The notes: a model not told the origin generated them from the sequence alone. Counted from the first letter of the stretch, positions 10,370 to 21,600 are shown. The stretch is DNA of 64,000 nt from Aurelia coerulea (GCA_039566865.1 CM076952.1:12420501-12484500), one strand, 5' to 3'. Numbers and translations: made by a program.

Positions 10370-10720
10370 CACACTTATACAGCAAGTGGGCTTCATTCAT
10401 ATCCAGATCAGTGTGGTGACGTAACCTGTATAATGTCTAGCCCACGCGACTCAATGTACGCAGACCGGCTCTATGCCCTCGACGCAACCCTGGCAGAATT
10501 ACGTCACCTTAACATCACACTTTTCCCTAAAATACTGTAAGACACTGGAAGGGAAAAGTGTGATGTTAAGGTGACGTAATTCTGTCAGGGTTGCGTCGAG
10601 GGCATAAAGCCGGTCTGCGTTTGGGACATTGAGTCGCGTGGGCTAGACATTATACAGGTTACGTCACCACACTGATCTGGATATCAATGAAGCCCACTTG
10701 CTGTATAAGTGTGGCCGAGA
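10363..10720. repeat. Long near-perfect inverted repeat joined to tRNA-like ends
   Basis: The left arm (10363-10528) and right arm (10550-10720) are reverse complements apart from a few substitutions and a short TTTGGG insertion, with a 21-bp spacer. Both outer ends carry the 5' end of the tRNA-like sequence (GCCGAGATAGCTC). Transcription of either strand would give a hairpin of about 165 bp. It looks like two tRNA-derived SINE bodies joined tail to tail. Confidence 0.8.
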
Positions 10721-10740
10721 TAGCTCTGTCGGTAGAGTAA

Positions 10741-11239
10741 CCACAGGGAAACCAGGAATTAATCGTTGCTAAGAATAGAAATTATCTTTCGAAATAATTG
10801 TTGATAAAAAATTGTATTTCTTTGTCCCCTGTGCTTGCTGTTGGTCATTTTTGTACCTTCTTTCGATGTGTTATAGTTGCGTAGCAATTGGCTGCGCAGG
10901 AGGGACGGGAGAAGAGAGAAGGAAGAAAGAAGAATAGGGACGAAACTTCGCCAACCTTGCCGTAGATTTCTGCTCCAATCTCCCCAACCCCTTGTTAAAT
11001 ATGCCGTAACATCGGCACAAATTATTCGCAAATGATTGCGCTTCCAGATGTCATCAAGCATGGCCTGTTTCGGAAGTCGCAAAACATTTGGTGAAGGCTA
11101 AACTAATTTTGCGAAGGTGCTCCGCAGTCAAGTTGGACACTTTTACGCGGCAAATCGGGCCAAAAAGAAAGTACGAGTCTGCGTTGAATAGGCCTATCTT
11201 GAATTTTGCTTGATTTTATCGTGATAATTTTGTTCGATC
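10741..11239. other. Region upstream of the helicase frame
   Basis: About 500 bp with no coding exon that I can recognise. It would hold the promoter of the helicase at 11240, but I see no clear TATA or initiator element. Confidence 0.3.
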
Positions 11240-14057
11240 ATGGAACGTGTAAATGAGGAGCAGAATGACTTAATACACATCGCTACGAGAGGTCATAATG
11301 CGGTGCTATTAGGGAAAGCAGGATGGCAAGACTTTTACCATTTCACGAGCCATTTCGATCTTGCAAGCAAGAGGGAAGGAAGTGATGGTCACTAGCTCAT
11401 CGGGAATGGCTGCAACTTTGTTCAAAAATGGAAGGACTCTCCACTCAGCTGTAGGCATTGGGACATGTAGGTTGAGCAAAGATGCGCTCCTGAGCATCAT
11501 AGACGCAAGAAAGGACAAACTGGAAGAGATCATACGTGCCGATGTTCTGGTTGTTGACGAAGCTTCAGCAATCAGTGCAAATGTCATTGAAGTTGTAGAA
11601 TTCATTTTGAGAGGGGCTATGCACAATAGTCAACCATTTGGGGGAAAACAAATACTTTTGAGTGCAGATTTTTTCCAGCTACCTCCAGTCAAAAGTAACT
11701 TTGACGATGGGAGGTTCATCTATGAATGTAAATTTTGGAGGAGTGTTTTCCCACATGTCATCCTATTATCAGAAACAATGAGGCAAGGTGAAAAGGATTT
11801 TATCAACTTTTTAAACAATGTAGCCGACGGGAAATTTACAGATGAGGATGCCCAGTATGCACAAGAATACCTGCAAGCAAAGTTGGATGACACAGAAGTC
11901 ACTGAAATAGTTTGCACAAATGAGCAAATTTATTATGAAACACTGCTGCAATATGAAAGAATAAAAGAAGAGTTGTTGTGTTTTGATGCCAATGATGAAG
12001 GAGAGACCAAGATCCTTAAGAAATACATTGCTGATAAAAGGTTTTTGTTGAAGGTTGGAGCTCCTATGATGCTTTTGTACAACATCAACAAGGACTTAGT
12101 TAATGGATTGCAAGGAAAGTTCCTAAAGATGGAGGATGGCTGCCCTGTTGTCAATTTTGCCAAAATTGATAAAGTTGTTAGAATAGAGAGAAAGCTGTGG
12201 TCATTTTTTGATGAAAAGAATGGCAAGATGATTGCTTCTAGAAAACAATTTCCCTTGAAGCCATCATTTGCGATAACTGCCCATAAATCTCAAGGACAGA
12301 CCCTAAAAGCAGTTGAGGTGATTTCAGGAAATGAATTTGTTCATGGCCAGTTATACGTTGCTTGTAGACGAGTGAGAAGGAAGGAGGATCTGTGTTTGAA
12401 AGGATTCAATATAAGTAGAATAATCCCACCACCAGCCTCAGTCACAAAGTTTTATGAAGATCTGCACGTACGAACAAGCACCTCTTTGCAGCAAGATTTT
12501 AGCTGCTGCAGAAATAATGCAGAATTTGAGTCTGTTGCCCTCACAGATGCATTGTCTCTTGAAGATGTTGAATGAAGTGACCATAACTTTGAGATGTTGG
12601 ATGATACATCAGAAACAGAGGTAGAAGAAGATTCATCAGAAATTGAAAGCCAATCTGAAGGATTGAACAAATCTTTTGATACCATTCTGACAAATATTGA
12701 TATGGATAGAATATCTCTAAAATTTCCTGAACAATTTGAAGTAAATAACTTCATCAAAGTTATAAAGAAGGATGGTAAAGTGGACCCAGATTTGTTCATG
12801 GAAAATAGCCTTGCGTCACAGCAGAAATCTCTGTTGGAATCATTAGGAAAGAAAGAAAATGACTTGCTGCAACTTTTAAAAATTCAATGGCATAGATTGG
12901 CATTGTTGATGAAACACAAGGACGAGAAGGGAATCAAACAACAGGAGTTCACAAGCTTTTGAGCAGGACTGTTTTGTCTAACTACAGATGAAAATTTATT
13001 GGAGGAGTTCAGCATACTAACTGGTGTAAACAGGGGAGATATGTCCATAGAACACTTCTCTGTTTGCACTGACTTGGTTTTTGGTGTTGCACTTTTCATG
13101 CTGCAAAGTTTAACTCCTGCTGGTGAGACTGTTCATGAAAGTGCTTTTAAGTCATTTGAAAATCTTACTTCAGGGGAAAAGAGCAAAATACGATATGTTG
13201 GAGGATGGGCTCTAAAGAAACTGCTTGATGCTGCCAGAAGGTATATCACTGTTAATGTTACATCAGAAAACAAAGATGTAAGGCAAAATTTAAAGAAGAA
13301 TATTGTCCAATCTCAATTACTCCAGTGCATGTTGTGTAGTGAGTCTGCATTGAGAGAAACAAGCAATTACAAAGAATCTCTTGATGTCACATCTGGGAAA
13401 CAGTTCAGAACTCATGGTCTTTTGAACATCTCAGATGAAGCCTATGAGTTTTTCTTAAAGCTGGAAGAGCAGAGAGTAAACCTTTTGACCCAGAACAGGT
13501 TGAATTCTCTAAAGGGTGAAGTCCTTTGTGATTCAGTAGAGGTAACGGAAAACAACAAGATTTTGTTTGAACTTTGGAGGGACAGTTGCAATAATTATAA
13601 GAAAAAGCTGATTGATATCAATGGGTGTAATGATGAACTAGTTGATGAATGCATCAAAAGTATCTACCGTGAGGTAGTTCATCGATACTTTAACATGGGT
13701 GCCAAGGAATTTTTGAGGAGCTACCGTAGAGAAAAGACATGGCAAAAAAGTCAGGCCCATCGAATCAAGATTCAAATCCGCACCCAAAAGAATGATCTTA
13801 AGTCAGATCAGGTAAAGATGGAGGACATTTGATCTGACCAATCTGATGGAAAAGTAGAGTCACATTATTTGTTGAAGGCAATGATCCAGAAGCAACCGGG
13901 CATTTTTTCTACAAGACTTTACTCGAACAAAGACATTGAGCTTTTGTTGAAGGCATATGGAATCAATAAGAAAGGCAAAAAAGACATAATTGGAAATAGA
14001 TTAGTGCAAGCAATTCAGGAGAACATTAGTATAGTAGACTGTTCAGTCTTTGAGTAA
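11240..14057 (+). pseudogene. PIF1-type DNA helicase with C-terminal extension, interrupted
   Basis: The ATG at 11240 begins MERVNEEQNDLIHIATRG, then LLGKAG leads into the Walker A loop. There GGATGGCAAG (11321-11330) lacks two bases compared with the expected GxAGxGKT, shifting the frame. From 11327 the frame is open and shows superfamily 1B helicase motifs in order: TSSSGMAA (Ia), VLVVDEAS (II), LSADFFQLPPV (III, usual Gly replaced by Ser), SETMRQ (IV), ITAHKSQGQTL (V) and YVACRRVRRKEDL (VI). It then meets TGA at 12573, 12960 and 13830, yet stays in the same frame with clearly coding text to a TAA at 14055. The C-terminal half has no certain family; it includes IRYVGGWALKKLL and a SAP-like end (LLLKAYGINKKGKKD). 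There are no introns. The final TAA overlaps a perfect splice-donor consensus (GTAAGT). It is probably a decaying gene from a mobile or multicopy family. Confidence 0.88.
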
Positions 14058-14112
14058 GTATCTGTTCATGTAAATGTGCAGTTAATAACCCTTCACTACT
14101 AATGAATAAATA

Positions 14113-14256
14113 GACGATTACGCTAAAGATGACGGAGAGGAACTTTTTACCGAGATGCACTGCGTTCTTTAATCAAATTCCTTTAAAGATTCACAATTTG
14201 CGAACGCAACACATTTTGGTAAAAAGTTCCTCACCACCATCTTTAGCGTAATCGTC
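14113..14256. mobile_element. Palindromic hairpin MITE
   Basis: The left arm GACGATTACGCTAAAGATG and the right arm (other strand, same 19 bases) continue as GAGGAACTTTTTACC on both sides and pair for about 60 bp in all. The element is 144 bp with almost no loop. It lies 55 bp after the helicase stop codon. No coding content. Confidence 0.75.
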
Positions 14257-15518
14257 CATTTTGAGGAGCAGGCTGTTTGGTTTCTTAAAAACATTTCAAC
14301 ATTTCATAGAGTGTTTGGCTCAGTTTGTACCCCATAATGTCACATGGTCTTATTGATATTTAAGTGGACACTTTTGATAGTCTTCTAGTTTTAATTTCAC
14401 ACATAAATAAGAGTATAATGTCTTTGAAATATGTTTATCGGTGACACGTGCTTACTGTATTTGATGAATGCACAAAATATATTAAGATTAAACGTGAAGC
14501 TGTCACCATCATACACATTACTATATTTGAACTTTCATGCAGTATTGGGAGGCTTGAAGAATAAAACTGAAGGTTGTTGAAAGTGTCTCAGCACAAATAG
14601 TCATTGCAATAACCCAATTCACAACTGTATAAGAGATTATTTCTGCAAGTCTTTATGATGTATCTTTCTAATGCCACATCACAATATCATCCAAATTGTT
14701 TGGATGTTGCAGAAAAATTTTTTAGGTGAACACTTGTTAGCAATGATATCCTTTTTACAGCATATTGGTGATGGTGCAAATATTGGCTTGAAGTATGTTG
14801 TATTCGGATAGAATTAAACCTAATTTTAAGCATAATTTGGTAAGGTTTTTTTACCCATTTCAAGTCATGTGACCATACTCTTGGGAGGTTTTAGTATTAT
14901 ACTACTTTTTGCACTTGTGGCATAAATTTGCATGGCACAAAATGTGTTTGAGAAATCAAAAGATGTTTTATCAAGAGATTGATCACATGACTTGCAATGG
15001 GTGTAAACAAACCTCAGCCGATTTTGCCTATTGGCACTGAATGCTCCAAATATATTAGATGCATAAAATTTAGCCACAAATGTTGAGCCTGTAATCCTGA
15101 CCAAAATTGTGTCCGAAACTTTAACCTTCTGCAACTTTTGGATGTAGATGTATGTGCCATTCTATGATGTATAAGTTAAGTGAAATGAACAACTTTTGTT
15201 GAAAAAATATACCCATATTCAGAATATGTAAAAGATGATTGAATTTATCTCTAAAATTCGCAGAATAACGAGCCTTTCTTTTTTCAAAGCTGTGGGGAAA
15301 ATCCCGAAAATTTCTACTTAGGCCCTTTTTCCTCCCAAATGGATCGTGCTCGTTTTCCTACTAAATGCACTTGCTAACTCCAGATTAATGATTAAATACC
15401 TTAAAAAGGGTTGAAATAAGGTCCTCCAAAAGTTTGTTTTCAGTTTCTCGATTTATCCACTTCAGAATCAGCCCAAGACGATCGGCCAGTTTTCGTTGAT
15501 TTTTCAACATTTTCTTCC
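14257..15518. other. No gene seen
   Basis: About 1.26 kb of AT-rich sequence without a recognised domain, terminator or repeat partner in the window. Short ORFs on both strands look random. Confidence 0.35.
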
Positions 15519-15706
15519 ACGTTTTGGTAGCCTGCGTGCAGACTCTACGACCCTGAAGAAAAGTGAGGTTCCTCCTCCAGTAGAGTCTGCGCATCAGCGA
15601 CGGAAAGCCTGTCTGCTAACATCAGCATTTCGCATTCTGATGTTCCCGGATGTTGCCGTCTGTTGTACATTCAATATGGCCGCCACGCTGCACGAGTCGC
15701 TTGACG

Positions 15707-17131
15707 TTTATGGAACGCCATTTGCACAAAAATGACATAATATAGGATTATGTTACATAAACCTATATTTTGTGCACATAAACTAGGATTATGTTACATA
15801 AACCTATATTATGTCGACATAAACTAGGATTATGTACATAAACCTATATTATGTCGACATAATATAGGTTTATGTACATAATCCTAGTTTATGTCAACAT
15901 AATATAGGTTTATGTAACATAATCCTAGTTTATGTGCACATAATATAGGTTATTGGGACATAAACCTATATTATATAGTGATAACCTATATTATGTGCAC
16001 ATAATATAGGTTTATGTACATAATCCTAGTTTATGTCGACATAATATAGGTTTATGTACATAATCCTAGTTTATGTCGACATAATATGGGTTAGAGCACA
16101 TAATAATAGTTAAAGGTGTGACTTTGTTTTGGAACAATACATCTATCACTCTCTGGCAGCCAGGACTATTCAATTGGGGGAGAGAATAGGATTATGACAC
16201 TGGGACTCGTTATGTGTCCCAAATGGTATATCACAGGAACTGAATGTGCAATTCGGGAGCCTTTCATCTCTTTCCCTTTGGTGAAACTGGCTTTATACAC
16301 GATGTATGCACATTTCGATTTATATTACAAAGTGACATGGCTGAGGACGCAGAGAGCTACGACGATTTTGTGCTTCCATCAAATTTTAATGCTTCGATCA
16401 GTAAAATGAAGGCCAAGTGAAAACCAAAAACAGCGAAAATCCGAATTTGCTTCATCTTAATTTCAAATGTCCACGCAACACAGACGAAAGCCAAAATATG
16501 TCAGTTTCGCGGTTTCACCAAAGCGAAAGAGATGAAAGGCTCCCGAATTGCACATTCAGTTCCTGTGATATACCATTTGGGACACATAACGAGTCCCAGT
16601 GTCATAATCCTATTCTCTCCCCCAATTGAATAGTCCTGGCAGCCAGAGACTGATAGGTGTATTGTTCCAAAACAAAGTCACACCTTTAACTATCATTATG
16701 TGCTCTAACCTATATCATGTCGACATAAACTAGGATTATGAACATAAACCTATATTATGTGCACATAAACTAGGATTATGTACATAAACCTATATTATGT
16801 GCACATAATATAGGTTATCACTACATAATATAGGTTTATGTCCCAATAACCCATATTATGTGCACATAAACTAGGATTATGTTACATAAACCTATATTAT
16901 GTCGACATAAACTAGGATTATGTACATAAACCTATATTATGTGCACATAATATAGGTTTATGTACATAATCCTAGTTTATGTTGACATAATATAGGTTTA
17001 TGTACATAATCCTAGTTTATGTCGACATAATATAGGTTTATGTAACATAATCCTAGTTTATGTGCACATAATATAGGTTTATGTAACATAATCCTATATT
17101 ATGTCATTTTTGTGCAAATGGCGTTCCATAG
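15707..17131. mobile_element. Foldback element with tandem-repeat arms, inserted in E1
   Basis: Both ends read ATGGAACGCCATTTGCACAA inward. The arms (about 15707-16290 and 16500-17131) are reverse complements. Their outer parts are arrays of a unit of about 40 bp built from CATAATATAGGTTTATG and CATAATCCTAGTTTATG; the inner parts are unique sequence beginning AAAGGTGTGACTTTG. The loop is about 200 bp. Copy E2 has the uninterrupted site (CTTGACGGTGGTTAAAAG near 27885, other strand). Here the site reads TTGACGTT before and GACGTTGGTTAAAAG after, implying a target duplication of about 6 bp. No transposase is present. Confidence 0.8.
16337..16420 (+). CDS. Short exon-like ORF in the foldback loop
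   Basis: ATG at 16337 opens a 27-codon frame, beginning MAEDAESYDDFVLPSNF and ending SKMKAK. The acidic, well-balanced composition is unlike the AT-rich surroundings. A possible splice donor (CAA|GTGAAA) overlaps its end, so it could be a first coding exon captured from a host gene. No family is recognised; a chance ORF is possible. Confidence 0.3.
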   Translation: MAEDAESYDDFVLPSNFNASISKMKAK

Positions 17132-17149
17132 ACGTTGGTTAAAAGATTG

Positions 17150-17760
17150 TATGCAAAATGGAGTTGGAGAGAACATTGTGCAGAATTTGCAGAATTGAAA
17201 CAGTAACAAAGCACGACTTTAATTTAATTCCAGGAAAGATGATTATGAGGAAAGCATTGAAAGTTTTCATGAGTCGATCAAAATCGAGAGGTTGGATGGC
17301 GCGGCCTAAAATGAAATACATTTGCAAAGAAAACAATGTTTGACGCAACTGAAGCGATGGCAGGGACTCGAAGCAAGTTTGCAAATTACTGATCAGCCAG
17401 CCCGTGTGAAGCACGCAGCCTAATATATTATGGAGCAGGTTCCACAAATCTAAAGAAAGCTCTGGAGGAAGCACACCCCTTGATTTGGTGCTAGAACATT
17501 GATGAAGAACATGATGAAGAATGTTGTCAGGCTCTTGGGGCCAAACAATACCAATGGGAGAGCAGCAGATTGTTATGCTAATGCAGTCACTACCAACAAA
17601 ACTATGCTTGACCACTTTGATAAGGCCTGGAGAGTGCAGAATCTTTAGGAGATCAGGAAAACACCAAAGCATCAATCAAAAAAGACCTCAAGAAAATTGT
17701 CAAGGAACTTACAAGTCAAGAAGCATTTATTTACTGACAACAAGGTAGACAATACAAAGC
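17150..17760 (+). pseudogene. Cys-rich ORF of E1 (putative transposase N-terminus)
   Basis: The frame from 17158 begins MELERTLCRICRIETVTKHD, followed by FNLIPGK and, 40 residues on, RPKMKYICKEN. The CxxC, FNL..GK and RPxxKYxC pattern recurs in element E3 (41250-42510), where the second CxxC is intact (KYSCGEC across an insertion). It therefore looks like an N-terminal four-Cys zinc-binding domain shared by the family's second gene. Later segments up to 17760 are lysine-rich (KKDLKKIVKELTSQ) but in shifted frames with stops. It runs convergently to the RecQ gene. By position it is the best candidate for the transposase, but no catalytic DDE residues can be seen. Confidence 0.55.
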
Positions 17761-17942
17761 ACAAGGCAAAATCCAGCCATCTTAAACAACTTTGATGTTC
17801 ATACATGTTCTATACATGTCCTGGGATGAAACAGACAAGAAAAAAATTCAAATCATTATTTACTGTAAACTGTTAAAAGACATCAACCAGTGGTTGCAGC
17901 TCTATGGTCTCATCCCACGTGTCCACTACAGTGTAAAACTCT

Positions 17943-18297
17943 GCATGCATTTTTTTTATAAGAAATGAAGAATTTGGGCCAGTACTTAAAGTTTCTTAAT
18001 TATCAGATTTTGAGTATTCTCAGTTTCTTATGAATTTCTGAAAGGTTTCACAACAAACCTCATGTTCACTACCTGTGCCCTTGCAAACTTCTCAAAACAA
18101 TGTATTTTGAAAGCTTCTAATGTTTAGACATTAAACATATGAAGATAAAGTAAACATATTTTAACAATTTCCTTTGTCGAAATAAATAGTTTCTAAAGTT
18201 ATCTTTTCCCAGTACTGGATTTTCTTGATTTTTTGGCAATCTGAGAGTTGAGTTTCCTATAAGCAGTTTCTTACAGAAGAAAATTTGTGCATGTAGC
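17943..18297. mobile_element. MITE of the TTTCTTATAAG family inside E1
   Basis: The left end TGCATGCATTTTTTTTATAA and right end (other strand) CTACATGCACAAATTTTCTT enclose the family blocks TTGGGCCAGTACTTAAAG and CCCAGTACTGGATTTTCTTG. The same insertion is found at the equivalent position in copy E2 (26790-27085), so it was present before the two copies separated. Confidence 0.7.
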
Positions 18298-18937
18298 CTA
18301 ACTATTTTTCAAGGCCCCTCTCTCATAAGCCCCTCACACCTATGCCCAAACCTAATATAGACCCCTCTCATTGTAAAGCCCCCTTCATGTATTTAAAACA
18401 CAAAATGCTTTGAAAACTTTCTCTCAGAAAACTAAAACAATTAAAAGAATTATTTTCATATGTCTTGGGCTCAACACCAACTTGCATTTGTTTGTTTTAC
18501 TTTCAAAATTTTAACAGTCAAACTCGGATAAATCAGACTTGCATTTTCAGAATCTCAAGAAAAAGTATCAGTCCCTAGATTGGATTGAACTAAAATCCCT
18601 AAATTGGACAAAATATGACTGAGTTAAAATATTGTATGACACGGTAGTCAGATTTGCTTGGATTACGTCAGATTATTTCTCTCGGTCTGACGAAATCTGA
18701 ATTATGCAAGTATGACCGTATGTTCATTTTGGGAAACAAAATAAAAGGTTCCAAAGCTTTTGTGGGCTCAACATATACCTTTAATGGTATGAGAGTATGA
18801 ACAGATCTTATATGGTAGTAAGAAATTACTGTATCAATCATTCATTCCATTTCAAGGTCTCAGTTTGAATGTTCCAACACTGTTGGAGCTCAGATATATT
18901 TATTTGATCCTCTAATGAATAAAGAAGATGAGTTTTT
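18298..18937. other. E1 non-coding interior
   Basis: About 640 bp matching E2 26200-26780 in the opposite orientation. It includes CCCTCTC-rich blocks and a stretch around 18540-18720 with short inverted blocks (AATCAGACTT, CAGATTTGC). No coding sequence is supported. Confidence 0.4.
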
Positions 18938-21240
18938 CTATGTCTTGTCATGCATTGCATTTTCTTCCACCAAAAATGAATGATCCAAATCTGAACAAGG
19001 AGACACTGGAATTTCTATGTCTGGAAAGATTGAACTCAAGATCTCCAAAATTTTGATTCCATGGGTAAATTTCCAGATCTCCACATGCTTTCTCAGAGTT
19101 TCATAGTTAAATATTTTGTCAGCATGCTTCAACACTTGGCTGATATGAAAATCTCCATAGTTGATATTCACATTGGACAAAATAGATAATGTGCTCATAA
19201 CTTTGTATTCCTGTAAATCTTTGGAAAGTAGTTTCATTTGTTCATTTGATATTTCTTGTGTTTTTACTATATGTTCACACCCGTCAGAATTTTCCTGAAT
19301 AAAAGGATACAGTGCATGGATCTGCTTTACAGTCATTTTTACAATTTCAGCATAAATGTCACAGCACTTGCAGCCTCGTATTACACCCATTGCATCATAA
19401 TTGTTTTCAGAAAGATTGTTCTAAATCACCTCTCTGCCGCATTTGCTTGACGTCACATATTCTCTGATGTCCCCTGCACAATTTGATTGCAAAATCCATT
19501 GTATAGCAGGAAGCAGTGGCTTTCAGAACCATCTCATGGATTTTGATGGCCCTAAATGCAATATTCTACTGACACCTTTGCAATTCATACCCATAAGCCA
19601 CAGTATATATCAAAATTCTCATTGTGCCATCTAAGTTTGAAAGATCATTTAAAATATGCTCTTTTGCTGTTTGGTGTTCCTGCATATGAAGCATGTCTAC
19701 TGACCTATTCTCTGTGTGATCATGAGTTCCAATGCATAAAAATCTGGACCAAGGCTTTCTTCAAATGCCCTCCATATGACAGCTGCTTGGTTGCGGGATT
19801 TGCCAAATAAATCCTTCCTGGCCTTATTTTGACTTGCAACTCACTTACAAGTGGGTGGAAAAGTTCTTTAAATAACATATCGTTATGGACATAGTCAAAG
19901 CAAAATTTAAAATTCTTCTTCCCAGGTAACAACTCCAATATGTGTGTCTTATGTTTAAGGCCTCAAAGATGTTCAGTTTTGTAACTTTTGTAGCAGTTGC
20001 TGTGAACACTGAAAACTGTCCAAATCCTGAAGTGATCCATGTAAGACCTTGATGACCCCCTTCAAAAGAAGATGTTGTTACCTGTGTTTTTAAAGATGTT
20101 TGCACTTATATAAATCCAGCTTGAGATTAAAACATTTATTCAGAAATCTAACAAATTTTTACAGGCAGTAAGATTCATCTCTAATTTTACTAAATCTACT
20201 ATGAGCATTTTTTATCATATATTCTAACATGAATTAAGAAAATCTTTATTTCCCAAATTGTGCCCCACTTGTGAATTTTTCCACATAGCTTGTTTCAGCT
20301 TGTTGAGTATCTCCAGAATAGTCTAGCACTTTTGTGACATTTAGTTAGAGTTTCTATCTCTAATTTCACTAAAGATCTATTATGAGCATTTTTTATCATA
20401 TATTGTCTAACATGAATTAAGAAAATCTTTATTTCCCAAATTCAAGTTTTAGAATGAGGCCATTCAATTTTACATCAAACAAAGTTAGTGTCAGAAGTTA
20501 ACATTCTAGAATGTATGGTTTCCAGGATTGTCTAATACAGGCTGGTCCAAGTAAGGGGTAAAGAACTCTGTCTTGTAACAAGCAATGATTCAAAATTCAT
20601 TTCAATGGCAGCACACTGTATTGATTTTCTAAGCTTTGATAATAGTATTCAAGGGATTAAATATTGCAAGAATCTTGCCTCAACCCTGTCTAGTCTAATG
20701 AGGGGGGCACTACAAGGATTCTTTAAAATTTGAGTAAGGGGTTGCCACCCAACCACGAACAACCCATTTTCAAAGTTAATTTCATAAAAATGAATGCACC
20801 CACAATAATTCCATGCTGCTCCCCAACAAGAATTTACTTGTTTGCACCATCAAAAACTTACCATTGTGTTATGCAATGCACTTCATCAACAGCAACTCCG
20901 ACACAGTTATCAGCAAAATAATTATCAGTAAATAGTCTCTCCATTTTGTTGGGAACACAATGGCAACATCGATTCAGGTGTGAACACTGCTGTACAACCC
21001 TTCAGCTAACAGCTTGGAGACTCTTCCTGCCTGTCCATGGAATACTGCCACAGCTGAAACAAAAGTCTTTAAAATCTTTGAAATAAAATACAGTGCATTC
21101 TATTGTTCGTTGTTAAATCGGTCGACATTCAAAATACTGTTCACAGGCTTCCATGAGGCTTCCATGCTTCCTCGAAACACACGTTCATCTCACTGCTGCC
21201 ATGTTGTTGTTCCTGTTGCGCCATCTTGAAATGCGAGATA
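18938..21240 (-). pseudogene. RecQ-like DNA helicase remnant in E1
   Basis: Exon-like blocks on the minus strand, 5' to 3': an N-terminal segment near 21240-21080; a motif II block, DNYFADNCVGVAVDEVHCIT, near 20925-20860 followed by a splice donor GTAAGT; a block GGHQGLTWITSGFGQFSVFTATATKV near 20060-19985 covering motif III (TATAT); a motif V/VI region near 19580-19500; and a C-terminal zinc-type segment IRGCKCCDIY followed by a helical tail to 18938. Relative to E2, about 35 bp around motif VI (the Q..GR..RDG box) are deleted. Several frames carry stops. RecQ-family helicases unwind DNA 3' to 5'; this copy cannot be functional. Confidence 0.8.
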
Positions 21241-21409
21241 ACAATAGAATCGCTCTCTACCAATGAGATTAGGTTCCTCGACCCTGGGAACCGCACGTGA
21301 CCGCAGACAGGCTTTCCGTCGCTGATGCGCAGACTCTACTGGAGGAGGAACCTCACTTTTCTTCAGGGAATCAGTAGAGTCTGCACGCAGGCTACGCTTT
21401 GGACTTATC

Positions 21410-21600
21410 ACATTTGAAGTAAGGGGTCAGAATCAGCTGATCGTTTGTTTATGTGCTCTACTCTACAAATCAATCATGGGAAATACATCGAATAAGATAT
21501 TCTGAAGTGGAGAGGATTCCCCGATGTTACTAGGGCTGTCGGAATTGGCCGCGCTCGCCTCAATCCCTTTTTCCTAATTGGCAAATGGTCTATTGCTGGG
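21410..21600. repeat. Dispersed repeat next to E1 (partner at 40785-40980)
   Basis: AAGGGGTCAGAATCAGCTGA, GGGAAATACATCGAATAAGA, and TCGCCTCAATCCCTTTTTCC recur in the same order on the other strand at 40785-40980, beside transposon E3. It is non-coding as far as I can tell and probably an old retroelement piece. Confidence 0.65.

Larger units (their letters stand above)
15528..21394. mobile_element. RecQ-carrying TIR transposon, copy E1
   Basis: The element starts TAGCCTGCGTGCAGACTC at 15528 and ends with the reverse complement at 21394; the TIRs match for about 90 bp. Each TIR holds its own hairpin (CAGACTCTAC and GTAGAGTCTG around about 50 bp). Flanks ACGTTTTGG (15519-15527) and ACGCTTTGG (21394-21402, counting the last A) match at 8 of 9 positions and fit a 9-bp target-site duplication. 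Inside are a Cys-rich ORF remnant on the plus strand (17150-17760), a MITE, and a RecQ-like helicase remnant on the minus strand (21240-18940). A 1.4 kb foldback element is inserted near the left end. Copy E2 at 22830-28073 is the same family in the opposite orientation. It resembles the AcademH type as I recall it, but this is unverified. Confidence 0.85.

Noticed and set aside
11240..14057. A Helitron, because of the PIF1-like helicase
   Set aside because: No Rep nuclease (HUH) domain upstream and no convincing Helitron ends; the helicase stands alone with a different C-terminal extension.
15730..17110. A CRISPR-like or origin-type repeat array
   Set aside because: The units are contiguous without unique spacers and are mirrored into a palindrome in a eukaryotic transposon context.
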